Part shown: positions 37,137 to 46,694 of the stretch, one piece after another
Numbering within the stretch: the first letter of the stretch is position 1
How the letters are laid out: each line of letters begins with the position of its first letter
Assembly: GCA_903844385.1 (NCBI GenBank)
Contig: CAIMTJ010000042.1
Span: 39,095-103,094 of the forward strand
Source of the DNA: an uncultured Burkholderiales bacterium
GTDB taxonomy: Bacteria; Pseudomonadota; Gammaproteobacteria; Burkholderiales; Burkholderiaceae_C
Direction: 5' to 3'
DNA length: 64,000 nt
Position numbers and translations under genes: made by a program
The notes under the pieces: generated by a model
Seen by the model: only the letters and a program-made list of their open reading frames with translations
Told to the model about the DNA's origin: nothing
The model's database searches: none

Positions 37137-37153
37137 ATTAACCCTGATTAACC
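37137..37153. promoter_or_regulatory. Direct repeat ATTAACC-N3-ATTAACC in divergent promoter region
   Basis: attaacc ctg attaacc; 10-bp period (one helical turn) between divergent monooxygenase and MarR genes. Confidence 0.35.
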
Positions 37154-37180
37154 AACAGGCTTTCGGGGGGTCATCGGCAT

Positions 37181-37200
37181 TTAGTTGCTTAGGCAACTAA
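37181..37200. promoter_or_regulatory. Probable MarR-family operator TTAGTTGC-TTAG-GCAACTAA
   Basis: Near-perfect 20-bp palindrome (8-bp perfect arms) ending 9 bp upstream of the marR-like start codon at 37210. Confidence 0.78.
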
Positions 37201-37209
37201 AATAACGGC

Positions 37210-37755
37210 ATGTCCATTCAAGACCCACCCGCGATAGGGGATTTCTACCAAAGCGAGACCTACACGCAAGCGTTTTGCGTGGGTCGGCTCATCCGAAAGG
37301 TGTTCAACTCGATCTTGCGCCAAGCCGATGACGAACTCGCGCCATTTGGCTTGACCTACGCCCAGTGGTTTCCGCTGTTTCGTCTGACCCAATCGAGCTC
37401 GTGCACGGTGTTGGGTTTGGCCAAAGAAATTGAGGTCAATCCTGGGGCCTTGACCCGATCCTTGGATCGACTGGAAAAGAATGGCCTCATCCTTCGCCAG
37501 CGCAATCCACTCGATAAGCGCGTGGTCCAAATCACCTTGACCCCTTTGGGCAAAGAGATTGCCGCACGCGTGCCCCATGTTTTGAGTGGCGTGATGAACC
37601 GTCATTTGAGCGCATTGGGCCCCCAAGCGAGCCAAGTCCTCATTGATTCACTGCAACAAATGTTGATCTCGGGCGAGGGGGGGCTTTGTCCTGCAGCGCC
37701 CCAAGAAATCCTCCCCCAGACACGGGCATCGAGCTGCCCCAAGCTCAGCCACTGA
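37210..37755 (+). CDS. MarR family transcriptional regulator
   Basis: LAPFGLTYAQWFPLFRLTQSSSCTVLGLAKEIEVNPGALTRSLDRLEKNGLILRQRNPLDKRVVQITLTPLGKEI. Confidence 0.95.
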   Translation: MSIQDPPAIGDFYQSETYTQAFCVGRLIRKVFNSILRQADDELAPFGLTYAQWFPLFRLTQSSSCTVLGLAKEIEVNPGALTRSLDRLEKNGLILRQRNPLDKRVVQITLTPLGKEIAARVPHVLSGVMNRHLSALGPQASQVLIDSLQQMLISGEGGLCPAAPQEILPQTRASSCPKLSH

Positions 37756-37789
37756 CACGTCGGCCCCACCCACCTCACTTCCTCACCCC

Positions 37790-39310
37790 ATGACACCCCA
37801 ACGCCACATCCCCCAGCTCGACAGGCCTGCTGTCTTTGGCCCTTCCATCTGGGCGTACTTGTCCCTGAGCGCAGCGCTCGTGTTGAGCGCGTGTGCTGAG
37901 CGAGGTGTTGACTCCCCGGCCTTGGCTCAACTCGACACGCGTGCGTGGACCAGCCCCAACAATGGGCTGCAAGACCGTCTCCAGTCGGTCTTGTCTACCA
38001 AAAAGTCGGCCCCCAACGCTGAGCTCAACGTCTCCAACTGGTGGGCCTCCTTGGGAAACGCAGAACTCTCAGCCTTGGTGGCCCAAGCCCTGGCACACAA
38101 TCCCAGCTTGAGTCTGGCCAAAACTCGCATTGAAAAAGCCCAGTCCTTGGCGGGTCTGAGTCGCTCAGCCACCCTGGCTCAGGCCGAAGTGGGGCTGGAT
38201 TTATCGCGTGAGCTTTATTCCAAAACAGGTATCTTCCCCCCACCCATTGGCGGCAACACCATCAACATGGGGAACTTGCAAGCCAACTTGAACTGGAACC
38301 CTGATTTGATGGGTGCACGTGCGGCACTGTTGAGCGCCGCCATTGGCGAGGTCAAGGCCCAAGAAGCCCAAAGTCACTATGCTCAATTGCAATTGGCCAC
38401 CCAGGTCGCACTCACCTTCATCAACTTGGCCTCTTGGGTTGACCAATTGGACTGTGCAAGCCAACAACGCCAACTGCAACTCGACGAGGTTCACCTTTTA
38501 CAAGAACGCGTCGAGCGCGGTCTCGACAACCGCATCGAGCTCACCCAGGCCCAGTCCGACCTCAAAGAGCGGGACTCTTTACTCAATGACATGGAGCAAC
38601 AAGTGCGCACAAACCAGCATCAGCTGGCGGTCTTGACTGCTCAAAACCCCCTTGACCTTGAGAAGTTGACCCCCCATCTTGACTCCCTCACCCCTCCCCA
38701 GTGGCCCAGTCCCCCGGGGCTCAACTTGCTCTCGCAAAGAGCCGATTTGCGTGCTGCACAATGGCGAGTTCAAGCGGCTTTGGGGCAAGTGGAATCGGCT
38801 CAATTGAATTTTTACCCCAATGTCAATCTCGGACTTTTTGCCGGTTACAACACCATCAATTTGAATCAATTGCTCCAAGGCCAAAGCCTTCAATACGGTC
38901 TGGCTCCAAGTGTGAGTTTGCCCATCTTTGATGGGGGCCGCTTGCGATCCCAACTGTTTGGCAAAGAAAGCGAAAGAGACAGTGCCATTGCGCAGTACAA
39001 CGAGACCTTGCTCGAAGCCGTCAAAGAGTGCGCCAACGCCTTGAGTGAGCTGCAAAGTATCGCGCCTCAATTGATTCAAAACACCGACGCATTGGCCTTG
39101 GCTCGCAAAGCCCAAAACTTGGCCAGCGAGCGCAGCCAACAAGGACTGAGCAATTTGCAACCTGTCTTGAGCGCCAAGCGAGCCAGCTTGAACAAAGCCC
39201 AAGCTTTGGTCACTTTGAGAGCCAAATTGTTGAGCGCCCATGTGAAGCTCTTTAACGCACTGGGTGGAGGCTACAGCGAAGCGAATGCCTTGGCATCCCC
39301 AACCCATTGA
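37790..39310 (+). CDS. RND/MFS efflux outer membrane lipoprotein (NodT family)
   Basis: Lipobox-like LVLSACAERG; NWWASLGNAELSALVAQALAHNPSLSLAKTRIEKAQSLAG; two OEP repeats. Confidence 0.93.
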   Translation: MTPQRHIPQLDRPAVFGPSIWAYLSLSAALVLSACAERGVDSPALAQLDTRAWTSPNNGLQDRLQSVLSTKKSAPNAELNVSNWWASLGNAELSALVAQALAHNPSLSLAKTRIEKAQSLAGLSRSATLAQAEVGLDLSRELYSKTGIFPPPIGGNTINMGNLQANLNWNPDLMGARAALLSAAIGEVKAQEAQSHYAQLQLATQVALTFINLASWVDQLDCASQQRQLQLDEVHLLQERVERGLDNRIELTQAQSDLKERDSLLNDMEQQVRTNQHQLAVLTAQNPLDLEKLTPHLDSLTPPQWPSPPGLNLLSQRADLRAAQWRVQAALGQVESAQLNFYPNVNLGLFAGYNTINLNQLLQGQSLQYGLAPSVSLPIFDGGRLRSQLFGKESERDSAIAQYNETLLEAVKECANALSELQSIAPQLIQNTDALALARKAQNLASERSQQGLSNLQPVLSAKRASLNKAQALVTLRAKLLSAHVKLFNALGGGYSEANALASPTH

Positions 39311-39365
39311 CACAGACCGCCCATCGAGCTCAAGAACATTCGATTATCAAAAAGTACCCCAGACC

Positions 39366-40556
39366 ATGAACGCATCCAACAACGAAACCCCCGCCAACAA
39401 TCGCCGCTTAGGCCTGACCGTGGTGGCCTGCACCGTCCTTCTCGTGGCCTTGGGCTACGGTACTTGGCACTGGTTCACTGGCAGACACCAAGAGAACACG
39501 GATAACGCCTATGTGTCGGGCAATGTGGTTCAAATCACCCCGCAAATCACCGGTACCGTGACCTCCATTCAAGCCGACGAGGCTGACATGGTCAAGGCCG
39601 GACAAGTTCTGTTCAAAATGGATCCCATGGATGCGCGACTGACCTTGGAACAAGCCCAAGAGCAGCTCGCTCAAACCGTACGGGAAGTCAAAACCATGTT
39701 TGACAACAACCTGACTTTGGCACAACAAATCAAGGTGCGCGAAGCCGACATTGCCAAAGCACAAAACGAGCTCATCAAAGCGCAAGGTGACTTGTTGCGG
39801 CGCAGCCCCATGAGCAAAAGCGGCAGTGTGGGTCAAGAAGAACTCGAGCACGCCAGCGAGCAAGCGCTGGTGGCCAAACACAATGTGGAGCAAGCCCAGG
39901 CGGCCTTGGAAGTGGCCAAGCATCAATTGACCGCAAGTCTGTCCCAAACCAAAGGCACCTCCATTGCCGAGCACCCCAGCGTCAAGCGCGCTGCCAGCAA
40001 ATTGCGCGAGGCTTATCTGGCAGTCCACCGCACCGACATCGTCTCGCCCATCGACGCCCATGTGGCCAAGCGATTTGTTCAGCTCGGCCAGCGCGTGTCC
40101 GCGGGATCGGCTTTGATGACCTTGGTGAGTCTGGATCAATTGTGGGTGGACGCCAACTTTAAAGAAGCTCAGCTTAAAAACATCCGCTTAGGACAAAACG
40201 TCACCTTGGTTTCTGACCTCTATGGCTCGCAAGTGACTTACCACGGGAAAGTGGCTGCTTTGGGCTCGGGCACCGGTGGGGCTTTTGCGCTTTTACCCGC
40301 ACAAAACGCCACCGGCAATTGGATCAAAGTGGTGCAACGCGTGGCTGTTCGCATCTCCTTGGACCCACAAGAGCTCAACATCAACCCACTGCGAATTGGC
40401 TTGTCCATGGAGGTAAGCGTGGACACGAGCAACCAAACCGGTGCGCTGCTGGCCACCCAACCTCGCGCTCAAGCGCTTTCATCGACCAAAGCCTTTGAGA
40501 CCGATGAAGCCCAAGCTCAGGCCCTGGTGAAACGAATCATCCATGACAATTTATAA
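39366..40556 (+). CDS. HlyD/EmrA-family periplasmic adaptor subunit
   Basis: HQENTDNAYVSGNVVQITPQITGTVTSIQADEADMVKAGQVLFKMDPMDARLTLEQAQEQLAQTVREV. Start at 39366. Confidence 0.94.
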   Translation: MNASNNETPANNRRLGLTVVACTVLLVALGYGTWHWFTGRHQENTDNAYVSGNVVQITPQITGTVTSIQADEADMVKAGQVLFKMDPMDARLTLEQAQEQLAQTVREVKTMFDNNLTLAQQIKVREADIAKAQNELIKAQGDLLRRSPMSKSGSVGQEELEHASEQALVAKHNVEQAQAALEVAKHQLTASLSQTKGTSIAEHPSVKRAASKLREAYLAVHRTDIVSPIDAHVAKRFVQLGQRVSAGSALMTLVSLDQLWVDANFKEAQLKNIRLGQNVTLVSDLYGSQVTYHGKVAALGSGTGGAFALLPAQNATGNWIKVVQRVAVRISLDPQELNINPLRIGLSMEVSVDTSNQTGALLATQPRAQALSSTKAFETDEAQAQALVKRIIHDNL

Positions 40557-40624
40557 AGATCAGTTTTTGTCTGCCAGATGCCCCTCTTTCAATTGCGGGC
40601 CTTTGAGCCCAAGGTTTGATACTC

Positions 40625-42253
40625 ATGAGTGACAATTTGAACCCTTCTGGCTCGCAAGCAGCCCCTGCCTACACACCGCCTGAGCCACTCAAGGGCTTGG
40701 CCTTGGTGCTGGGCACCTTGTGCCTGTCCTTGGCCACCTTCATGAATGTGCTCGACTCCTCGATTGCCAACGTCTCTATACCTGGTATTTCAGGCGACTT
40801 GGGCGTGAGTCCAAGCCAAGGCACGTGGGTGATCACCAGCTTTGGGGTGGCCAATGCCATCTCCGTGCCACTCACCGGTTGGCTCACGCAACGCTTTGGT
40901 GCAGTGAGGCTCTTTAACTTGAGCATCGTGCTGTTTGTGTTGGCCAGTATTTTGTGCGGCCTGGCGCCTTCGATTGAATGGTTGGTGGCTTTCCGAGTAT
41001 TGCAAGGCTTGGTGGCAGGCCCCATGATTCCGCTGTCTCAAACCTTGCTCATGTCAAGCTATCCCAAATCCCGAGCGGGAACGGCGCTTGCGCTTTGGGG
41101 CATGACCACATTGGTCGCGCCTGTGGTGGGTCCACTGTTGGGGGGATGGATCACGGATAACTTTTCCTGGCCCTGGATTTTTTACATCAATGCCCCGGTG
41201 GGTGTGGTGGCGGCATTGCTCACATGGGTCATCTACAAAAAACGTGAAACCCCCATTCGCAAACTCCCAATTGACTCGATCGGACTCACCCTTTTGGTCT
41301 TGTGGGTGGGCAGTTTGCAGTTGATGCTTGACAAAGGCAAGGAGCTCGACTGGTTTGCCTCGAGCACCATCGTGATCTTGGCCTTGGTGGCGGCCATCAG
41401 CTTTGCTGTTTTTTTGGTCTGGGAATTCACCGACGATCATCCGGTCGTGGATTTGCGCCTCTTTTTGGGCAAAAATTTCTTTTTTGGTTGCCTCTCTCTA
41501 TCCTTGGCCTATGGCATCTTTTTTGGCAACAATGTGATATTGCCCCTATGGCTTCAGCAATGGATGGGATACACCGCGACTTCAGCAGGCATTGCCTTGG
41601 CACCAGTGGGCGCTTTGGCCATCCTATTGACACCCCTGGTGGGTAAAAAACTCAACGTCTGGGACCCCAGGCTCATGGCCTCGGGCGCCTTCTTGTTTTT
41701 TTCCGTGGTGCTTTGGATGCGCGCCTCTTTCACCACAGAGACGGATTTGGGCTACATCTTGATCCCCACCATTTTGCAAGGTGCTGCCCTCGCCTTTTTC
41801 TTCATTCCATTGACCACGGTGTCCCTCGCAGGGCTGGGCCCGGAGCGCATCCCTGCTGCAGCGGGTTTGTCCAACTTTGTCAGGATCACCGCCGGCGCCA
41901 TGGGGACGTCCATTGCCACCACCATTTGGGACCAGCGCGCCGCCTTGCACCATGCTCACTTCACCGAGCCCTTGATACAAGATCAAGGGGCATTTGGCGC
42001 TTTTATTGCTGGCATGAATCAAGCGGGTCTGAGCACCGAGCAAGCCTGGGTGCAAATCAACCGCATGATCGATCAGCAAGCCTTCACCCGCGCAGCCGAT
42101 GATATTTTTTATGCCTCGGGTTGGTTTTTCATCGTCTTGATTGCCCTCATTTGGATTCCAGATCGACCCGCCAAGTACAAACCAGCTGGGCCAGCCAGTT
42201 CGACAAGCAGCGACACCTCAAACGGGAGTGCTGCCGCTAGTGCAGCCCACTGA
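40625..42253 (+). CDS. DHA2 family (EmrB/QacA) MFS drug efflux transporter
   Basis: VLDSSIANVSIPGISGDLGVSPSQGTWVITSFGVANAISVPLTGWLTQRFG; 14-TM-like hydrophobic pattern. Confidence 0.95.
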   Translation: MSDNLNPSGSQAAPAYTPPEPLKGLALVLGTLCLSLATFMNVLDSSIANVSIPGISGDLGVSPSQGTWVITSFGVANAISVPLTGWLTQRFGAVRLFNLSIVLFVLASILCGLAPSIEWLVAFRVLQGLVAGPMIPLSQTLLMSSYPKSRAGTALALWGMTTLVAPVVGPLLGGWITDNFSWPWIFYINAPVGVVAALLTWVIYKKRETPIRKLPIDSIGLTLLVLWVGSLQLMLDKGKELDWFASSTIVILALVAAISFAVFLVWEFTDDHPVVDLRLFLGKNFFFGCLSLSLAYGIFFGNNVILPLWLQQWMGYTATSAGIALAPVGALAILLTPLVGKKLNVWDPRLMASGAFLFFSVVLWMRASFTTETDLGYILIPTILQGAALAFFFIPLTTVSLAGLGPERIPAAAGLSNFVRITAGAMGTSIATTIWDQRAALHHAHFTEPLIQDQGAFGAFIAGMNQAGLSTEQAWVQINRMIDQQAFTRAADDIFYASGWFFIVLIALIWIPDRPAKYKPAGPASSTSSDTSNGSAAASAAH

Positions 42254-42280
42254 GACCACTGAGACCACTGAGACCACTGA
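42249..42280. repeat. 9-bp tandem repeat (ACTGAGACC x3 plus partial copy)
   Basis: cactgagaccactgagaccactgagaccactgag spans the MFS gene stop codon. Confidence 0.85.
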
Positions 42281-42304
42281 GCCTATTGAGCCCGCCTGTG
42301 AACC

Positions 42305-42328
42305 TCATGCGAGGGAACCCTCGCATGA
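42305..42328. terminator. 24-bp palindrome TCATGCGAGGG-AA-CCCTCGCATGA; possible bidirectional terminator
   Basis: Perfect 11-bp arms with 2-nt spacer between convergent MFS (+) and peroxiredoxin (-) genes; no adjacent T-run. Confidence 0.5.
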
Positions 42329-42379
42329 TCCAGGTTGGAGTTGGCCCTCAAAGTTACCCTGGGGCAACTTTTGCGTGCG

Positions 42380-43036
42380 TCACTTGGGCTGAGCGACAAC
42401 TCGCAAATAGGGTTTGATTGTTTTAAAGCCCTGTGGGTACAGTTGTTTGGCCTCCTCATCGCTCACCGAGCCAGCAATGATGACGTCTTGGCCTGGCACC
42501 CAGTTCACCGGTGTCGCCACCTTGTGCACGGAGGTGAGTTGAATGGAATCCAAAACACGAATGATTTCATCGAAATTGCGACCCGTGGTCATGGGATAGG
42601 TGAGCATCAACTTGATTTTTTTGTCAGGCCCAATGATGAAGACTGATCTCACCGTGGCGTTGGTCGCGGCCGTTCTTTCAGCGCCAGGCGCATCGCTTTC
42701 GGGCAACATGTTGTAGAGCTTGGCCACGTGAAGATCCGTGTCTCCGATCATGGGGTAATTCACTCGGGCGCCCTGAGTCTCTTCAATATCTTTGGCCCAA
42801 GCGCTGTGGTTCTCCACGGGATCGATACTCAAACCGATGAGCTTGCAATGGCGCTTGGTGAACTCGGGCTCGATCTTAGCCATGTAGCCCAACTCAGTGG
42901 TGCACACCGGGGTGAAATCTTTGGGGTGAGAAAATAAACACGCCCACTGGTCTCCAATCCAGTCATGAAAATGAATCTGACCGGTGGTGGTCATGGCGGT
43001 AAAGTCTGGTGCAATTGAATTGATTCTGAGGGTCAT
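42380..43036 (-). CDS. 1-Cys peroxiredoxin (Prx6-type)
   Basis: MTLRINSIAPDFTAMTTTGQIHFHDWIGDQWACLFSHPKDFTPVCTTELGYMAK...PVNWVPGQDVIIAGSVSDEEAKQLYP. Confidence 0.95.
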   Translation of the reverse strand: MTLRINSIAPDFTAMTTTGQIHFHDWIGDQWACLFSHPKDFTPVCTTELGYMAKIEPEFTKRHCKLIGLSIDPVENHSAWAKDIEETQGARVNYPMIGDTDLHVAKLYNMLPESDAPGAERTAATNATVRSVFIIGPDKKIKLMLTYPMTTGRNFDEIIRVLDSIQLTSVHKVATPVNWVPGQDVIIAGSVSDEEAKQLYPQGFKTIKPYLRVVAQPK

Positions 43037-43080
43037 CTCTGGGTCTCCTTTGGGTTTAAAAAAAGTTGTCGCATGTGCCC

Positions 43081-44022
43081 TCAAGCCTCGACTTTAGCGC
43101 TGATGGGGGGCTTGGGCAGATAGGCCACACCGGGCTCGACTTCAAAGACAAAATCCAAACTCCACCAGTTGCTGCCTTCGACCCCATTGGGCTCGGTCTC
43201 ACCTTCGTGCCAAACATATTGACCAATCAACGCCTGGGTCACGCCAAACTGGACATCGGTTTCCAAGTAAGGATCATCGCTGGAATAGACCTGAGAGAAC
43301 TGCGTCTTAAAGCCCTCTTTGAAGATCAAAAAATGCAAATGCGCCGGGCGCATGTTGTGGCGTCCCAATTGGGACAGCACCTCGCCCACCAAGCCATTGA
43401 TCGGAATGGGGTAGCCTGCAGGCTTGATGGTTTGAAAAGCGATGTGGCCTTCGCTATCGGTCTCAAAGCGTCCACGCAGATTCATCTCGGCTTGTGAGGC
43501 GTCTTGATTTTCATAAAATCCCTTGCTCGATGAATGCCACACATCGACCATGGCATGCGACACTGGTTGACCCTGAAGATCCCTGACCCAGGCATTCACA
43601 TACAACGTCTCACCCGGTGTGGTAGAGCGCACGATCGACTCGCCGCTGGCGGTGAGGGGCGAGTCTTGCCGCCAAAACGGTCCCATTAAATTGGCTGTGG
43701 TCGCTCGCTTGCCCCCTTCTCCGTTATTGCTCAAACACACCAAGGCCGACACACCCAGTGAGCCCGCCATCAAAGTCACCTCATTGTGTGAGGCACTGCT
43801 TTGTTGGCCCAACTTGGCAATGAGCCCACAGGCTTGGTGAAACTCAGCTTCTGTGAGTGCCACATCGCTCACAAAGGCATGCAAATGTTTGACCAAGCCC
43901 ACCATGATCTCACGGGTTCTGGGATCCTCTGTTTTGGCCATTTGCTCCAATACATAATGGGTAAGTTCTTGCGGTTTGTTGATAAACATGGTTGAGTCCG
44001 TGAGGCCAATTAAAACATCCAA
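43081..44022 (-). CDS. Intradiol ring-cleavage dioxygenase (hydroxyquinol/catechol 1,2-dioxygenase family)
   Basis: NLMGPFWRQDSPLTASGESI...VDVWHSSSKGFYENQD...LRGRFETDSEGHIAFQTIKPAGYPIPINGLVGEVLSQLGRHNMRPAHLHFLI. Confidence 0.9.
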   Translation of the reverse strand: MDVLIGLTDSTMFINKPQELTHYVLEQMAKTEDPRTREIMVGLVKHLHAFVSDVALTEAEFHQACGLIAKLGQQSSASHNEVTLMAGSLGVSALVCLSNNGEGGKRATTANLMGPFWRQDSPLTASGESIVRSTTPGETLYVNAWVRDLQGQPVSHAMVDVWHSSSKGFYENQDASQAEMNLRGRFETDSEGHIAFQTIKPAGYPIPINGLVGEVLSQLGRHNMRPAHLHFLIFKEGFKTQFSQVYSSDDPYLETDVQFGVTQALIGQYVWHEGETEPNGVEGSNWWSLDFVFEVEPGVAYLPKPPISAKVEA

Positions 44023-44272
44023 TTCGTTGTGCCCTAGTGTGCCCTATTTCATGTTCCCTCACCTTCAAAACGGTCAAAGTGATTAGGGTAACCAAGGGTT
44101 TTTCCTAGGTTCAATGTATGAGATGATTTTAGCTTGAGCTGTGCAGTTCGAAACAAAACGCCTGCACGGCGATTGAACGATCACCCCACACCCATTGCGC
44201 CAACAATAGGCTCACTGAAGCGCCACCAACCTCGGGCCATTTGAAATGGTCCACGCCTTGAAAGTTTGAATT

Positions 44273-45304
44273 TTGAACACCCCAAAAATTGACATTTACA
44301 ACCACGTGATGCCACCGAGCTATGTCGAGCTTGTCAAAAAACACGGCCGCGACCAAGGCATGATCAAACGCATGAGCAACTTGCGCATGCTCTGGGACAT
44401 GCCTGCTCGGGTTGAAATGCTCAAACAGTTCCCCGATGTGCAACAAATCATCTCACTGGCTGTTCCTTCACCAGAGATGATGGGCACACCTGACGAGTCC
44501 CCCGCCTATGCCCGTGTGGCCAATGAAGGTATGGCTGCGATTTGTCGTGAGTGGCCGCAGCAATTCCCCACTTTCGTCGCCTCTTTGCCCATGAACAACC
44601 CGCAAGCGGCCCTTCAAGAAATGGATCATGCCATTGAAGTTCTGGGCGCCAAAGGCATCCAAGTGCTCTCGCATGCCAGTGGCAAAGCCTTGGATCACCC
44701 CGAGATTTTCCCCATTTTTGAGCGCATCACCAACCACCACCATCTGCCCGTGTGGATGCACCCCACACGACCCGGTCATAAGGCCGATTACGACACCGAA
44801 GATCGCTCTAAGTACGAAATCTGGCAAGTCTTGGGCTGGCCTTTCGAGACCAGTGTTGCCATGTCACGCATGGTGTTTTCTGGGCTATTTGACCGCTTGC
44901 CTGAGCTCAAACTCATCACTCACCACTGTGGCGGCATGCTGCCTTATTTCGAGGGTCGCGCCGAGACCTTGTGGGCGCAATTGGGCTCAAGAAGTGCCGA
45001 TGGCAGTGAGGATCACGTCTTGGCCAGCTTGAAAAAGAAACCCATGGAATATTTCAAGATGTTTTATGGCGACACGGTCCTTGGTGGTTCGTCCTCGGCC
45101 TTGCGTTGTGGCTTGGATTTCTTTGGCCCAGAGCATGTGGTCTTTGCCAGCGACTGCCCCTTTGACCCTGAAGAGGGACCCATGTTTATTCGTGAAGGAA
45201 TCCGCTCCATTGAAACCCTCAATCTGGGGGCGGAAGACGCGAGAAGGATTTACTTTGGCAATGCCTTCAAGTTGCTGGGCTGGGACAAAGACGCGAAACC
45301 ATGA
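44273..45304 (+). CDS. Amidohydrolase-2 family protein (ACMSD/gamma-resorcylate decarboxylase-like)
   Basis: KIDIYNHVMPPSY...LPVWMHPTRPG...LKLITHHCGGMLPYFEGR...VVFASDCPFDPEEGPMFIREGIRSIE. TTG start in track. Confidence 0.88.
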   Translation: MNTPKIDIYNHVMPPSYVELVKKHGRDQGMIKRMSNLRMLWDMPARVEMLKQFPDVQQIISLAVPSPEMMGTPDESPAYARVANEGMAAICREWPQQFPTFVASLPMNNPQAALQEMDHAIEVLGAKGIQVLSHASGKALDHPEIFPIFERITNHHHLPVWMHPTRPGHKADYDTEDRSKYEIWQVLGWPFETSVAMSRMVFSGLFDRLPELKLITHHCGGMLPYFEGRAETLWAQLGSRSADGSEDHVLASLKKKPMEYFKMFYGDTVLGGSSSALRCGLDFFGPEHVVFASDCPFDPEEGPMFIREGIRSIETLNLGAEDARRIYFGNAFKLLGWDKDAKP

Positions 45305-45360
45305 CAGCCCCATGCCCTGGATCAGCGCTCCATGGCCATAGACTATCCCTTTCAACTTCA

Positions 45361-46356
45361 ATGCCCAACATCATGAAACTTTGCTCTTACCGATTTTTTG
45401 CGGCCCCATTGGGTGCCTTACTCCTGAGCTTGGGCCTGTTGCAAGCCGCATGGGGAGCTTACCCTGAGCGTGTGGTCTCCTTGGTGGTGCCCTTCACCGC
45501 TGGATCTGGCAGTGATATCCTTGCTCGCATCATCAGCCCTCGACTCTCTGAGCTCTGGCACCAAGCCGTGATCGTTGACAATCGACCCGGCGCGAGTGGC
45601 AACATCGGTGCCGATTTCGTGGCCAAATCCTCCCCCGATGGACACAATTTGCTCATGGCCATCAACACCCTCACCATGGCGCCGAATTTGTACAAAAAGC
45701 CAGGCTTTGATCCCGTCGCTGATTTTTCACCAGTGATGAAACTGACGGTCGCCAATTTCGCCATCGTCACCAACCCCGTGCTGGCACCCAACGATTTAAA
45801 AGGCCTCATCCAGTGGCTCAAGGCCCACCCCAATCAGTACAACTACGGCTCACCCGGCAACGGCACACCGCATCACCTGGCCATGGAGCTGATGAAGCTG
45901 CAACTGGGCTTGGAGTTGCTTCACGTGCCCTACAAGGGGATCAGTGGAGCCACCACCGATTTGCTGGGTGGGCAAGTACAGTTGATGTTTGCCAGTGTGC
46001 ACTCGATGTTGCCTCACGTCAAAGCTGGCAAACTCAAAATGATTGCGGTGACTGGCGCCACCCGTGGACCTTTGCTGCCCAATGTGGGGACCTTCAAAGA
46101 ACAAGGCGTGGATTTTATGGACGCAGTGGATGCTTGGTACGCGATGTTTGCGCCCCCCAAAACGCCTCCAGAGATCATCAATAAATTGATCAAAGATGTC
46201 ACGACCGTGCTCAACATACCCGAGGTCAAAGAGCAATTGAGCGCTCAAGGTCTCACCATTCAGATGAGTACGCCCGAGCAACTCGGACAGTTGGTGGCCA
46301 ACGACACCGCACGCTGGAAAAAAACCATTGCTGACGCACACATCACCGCCGATTGA
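45361..46356 (+). CDS. Bug family tripartite tricarboxylate transporter substrate-binding protein
   Basis: YPERVVSLVVPFTAGSGSDILARIISPRLSELWHQAVIVDNRPGASGNIGADFVAKSSPDGHNLLM. Start at 45361 or 45373. Confidence 0.94.
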   Translation: MPNIMKLCSYRFFAAPLGALLLSLGLLQAAWGAYPERVVSLVVPFTAGSGSDILARIISPRLSELWHQAVIVDNRPGASGNIGADFVAKSSPDGHNLLMAINTLTMAPNLYKKPGFDPVADFSPVMKLTVANFAIVTNPVLAPNDLKGLIQWLKAHPNQYNYGSPGNGTPHHLAMELMKLQLGLELLHVPYKGISGATTDLLGGQVQLMFASVHSMLPHVKAGKLKMIAVTGATRGPLLPNVGTFKEQGVDFMDAVDAWYAMFAPPKTPPEIINKLIKDVTTVLNIPEVKEQLSAQGLTIQMSTPEQLGQLVANDTARWKKTIADAHITAD

Positions 46357-46694
46357 ATGGTCGTGAATGAGGCTGGAATGGGTGCCTGTAGCAAGGCTTG
46401 CTGATGGGCACTTTTTTCTGTTGAGATCGGGGTTAACCCTGATTTTAAAACTCGTTTTTTATCAGGAATGGAAACTATCATCGCCTAAGCACAAGGGCTT
46501 TGACAAAAAACAAGCTTTGAGTGCAAAACAACAGCACTGAGGTATTTTTTTAATTAAGATGTCGAAACGATGGGTTGACGCTATCTGCTGGCGACCTTCG
46601 CCATCGCCTCGGTTTGTTGTTGGCGAGGGTCTCAATAGATCCGGATCCATTCACGAAGAAAAAACTGCCATTTGCAAAAAAAGGAAGACAAGAC

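Noticed and set aside
38579-40139. 244- and 243-aa minus-strand ORFs
   Set aside because: Antisense shadows of NodT-like and EmrA-like genes.
37138-46444. Shared 12-mer TTAACCCTGATT in two intergenic regions (37138 and 46433)
   Set aside because: A 12-bp match is expected many times by chance in 64 kb; no supporting context.
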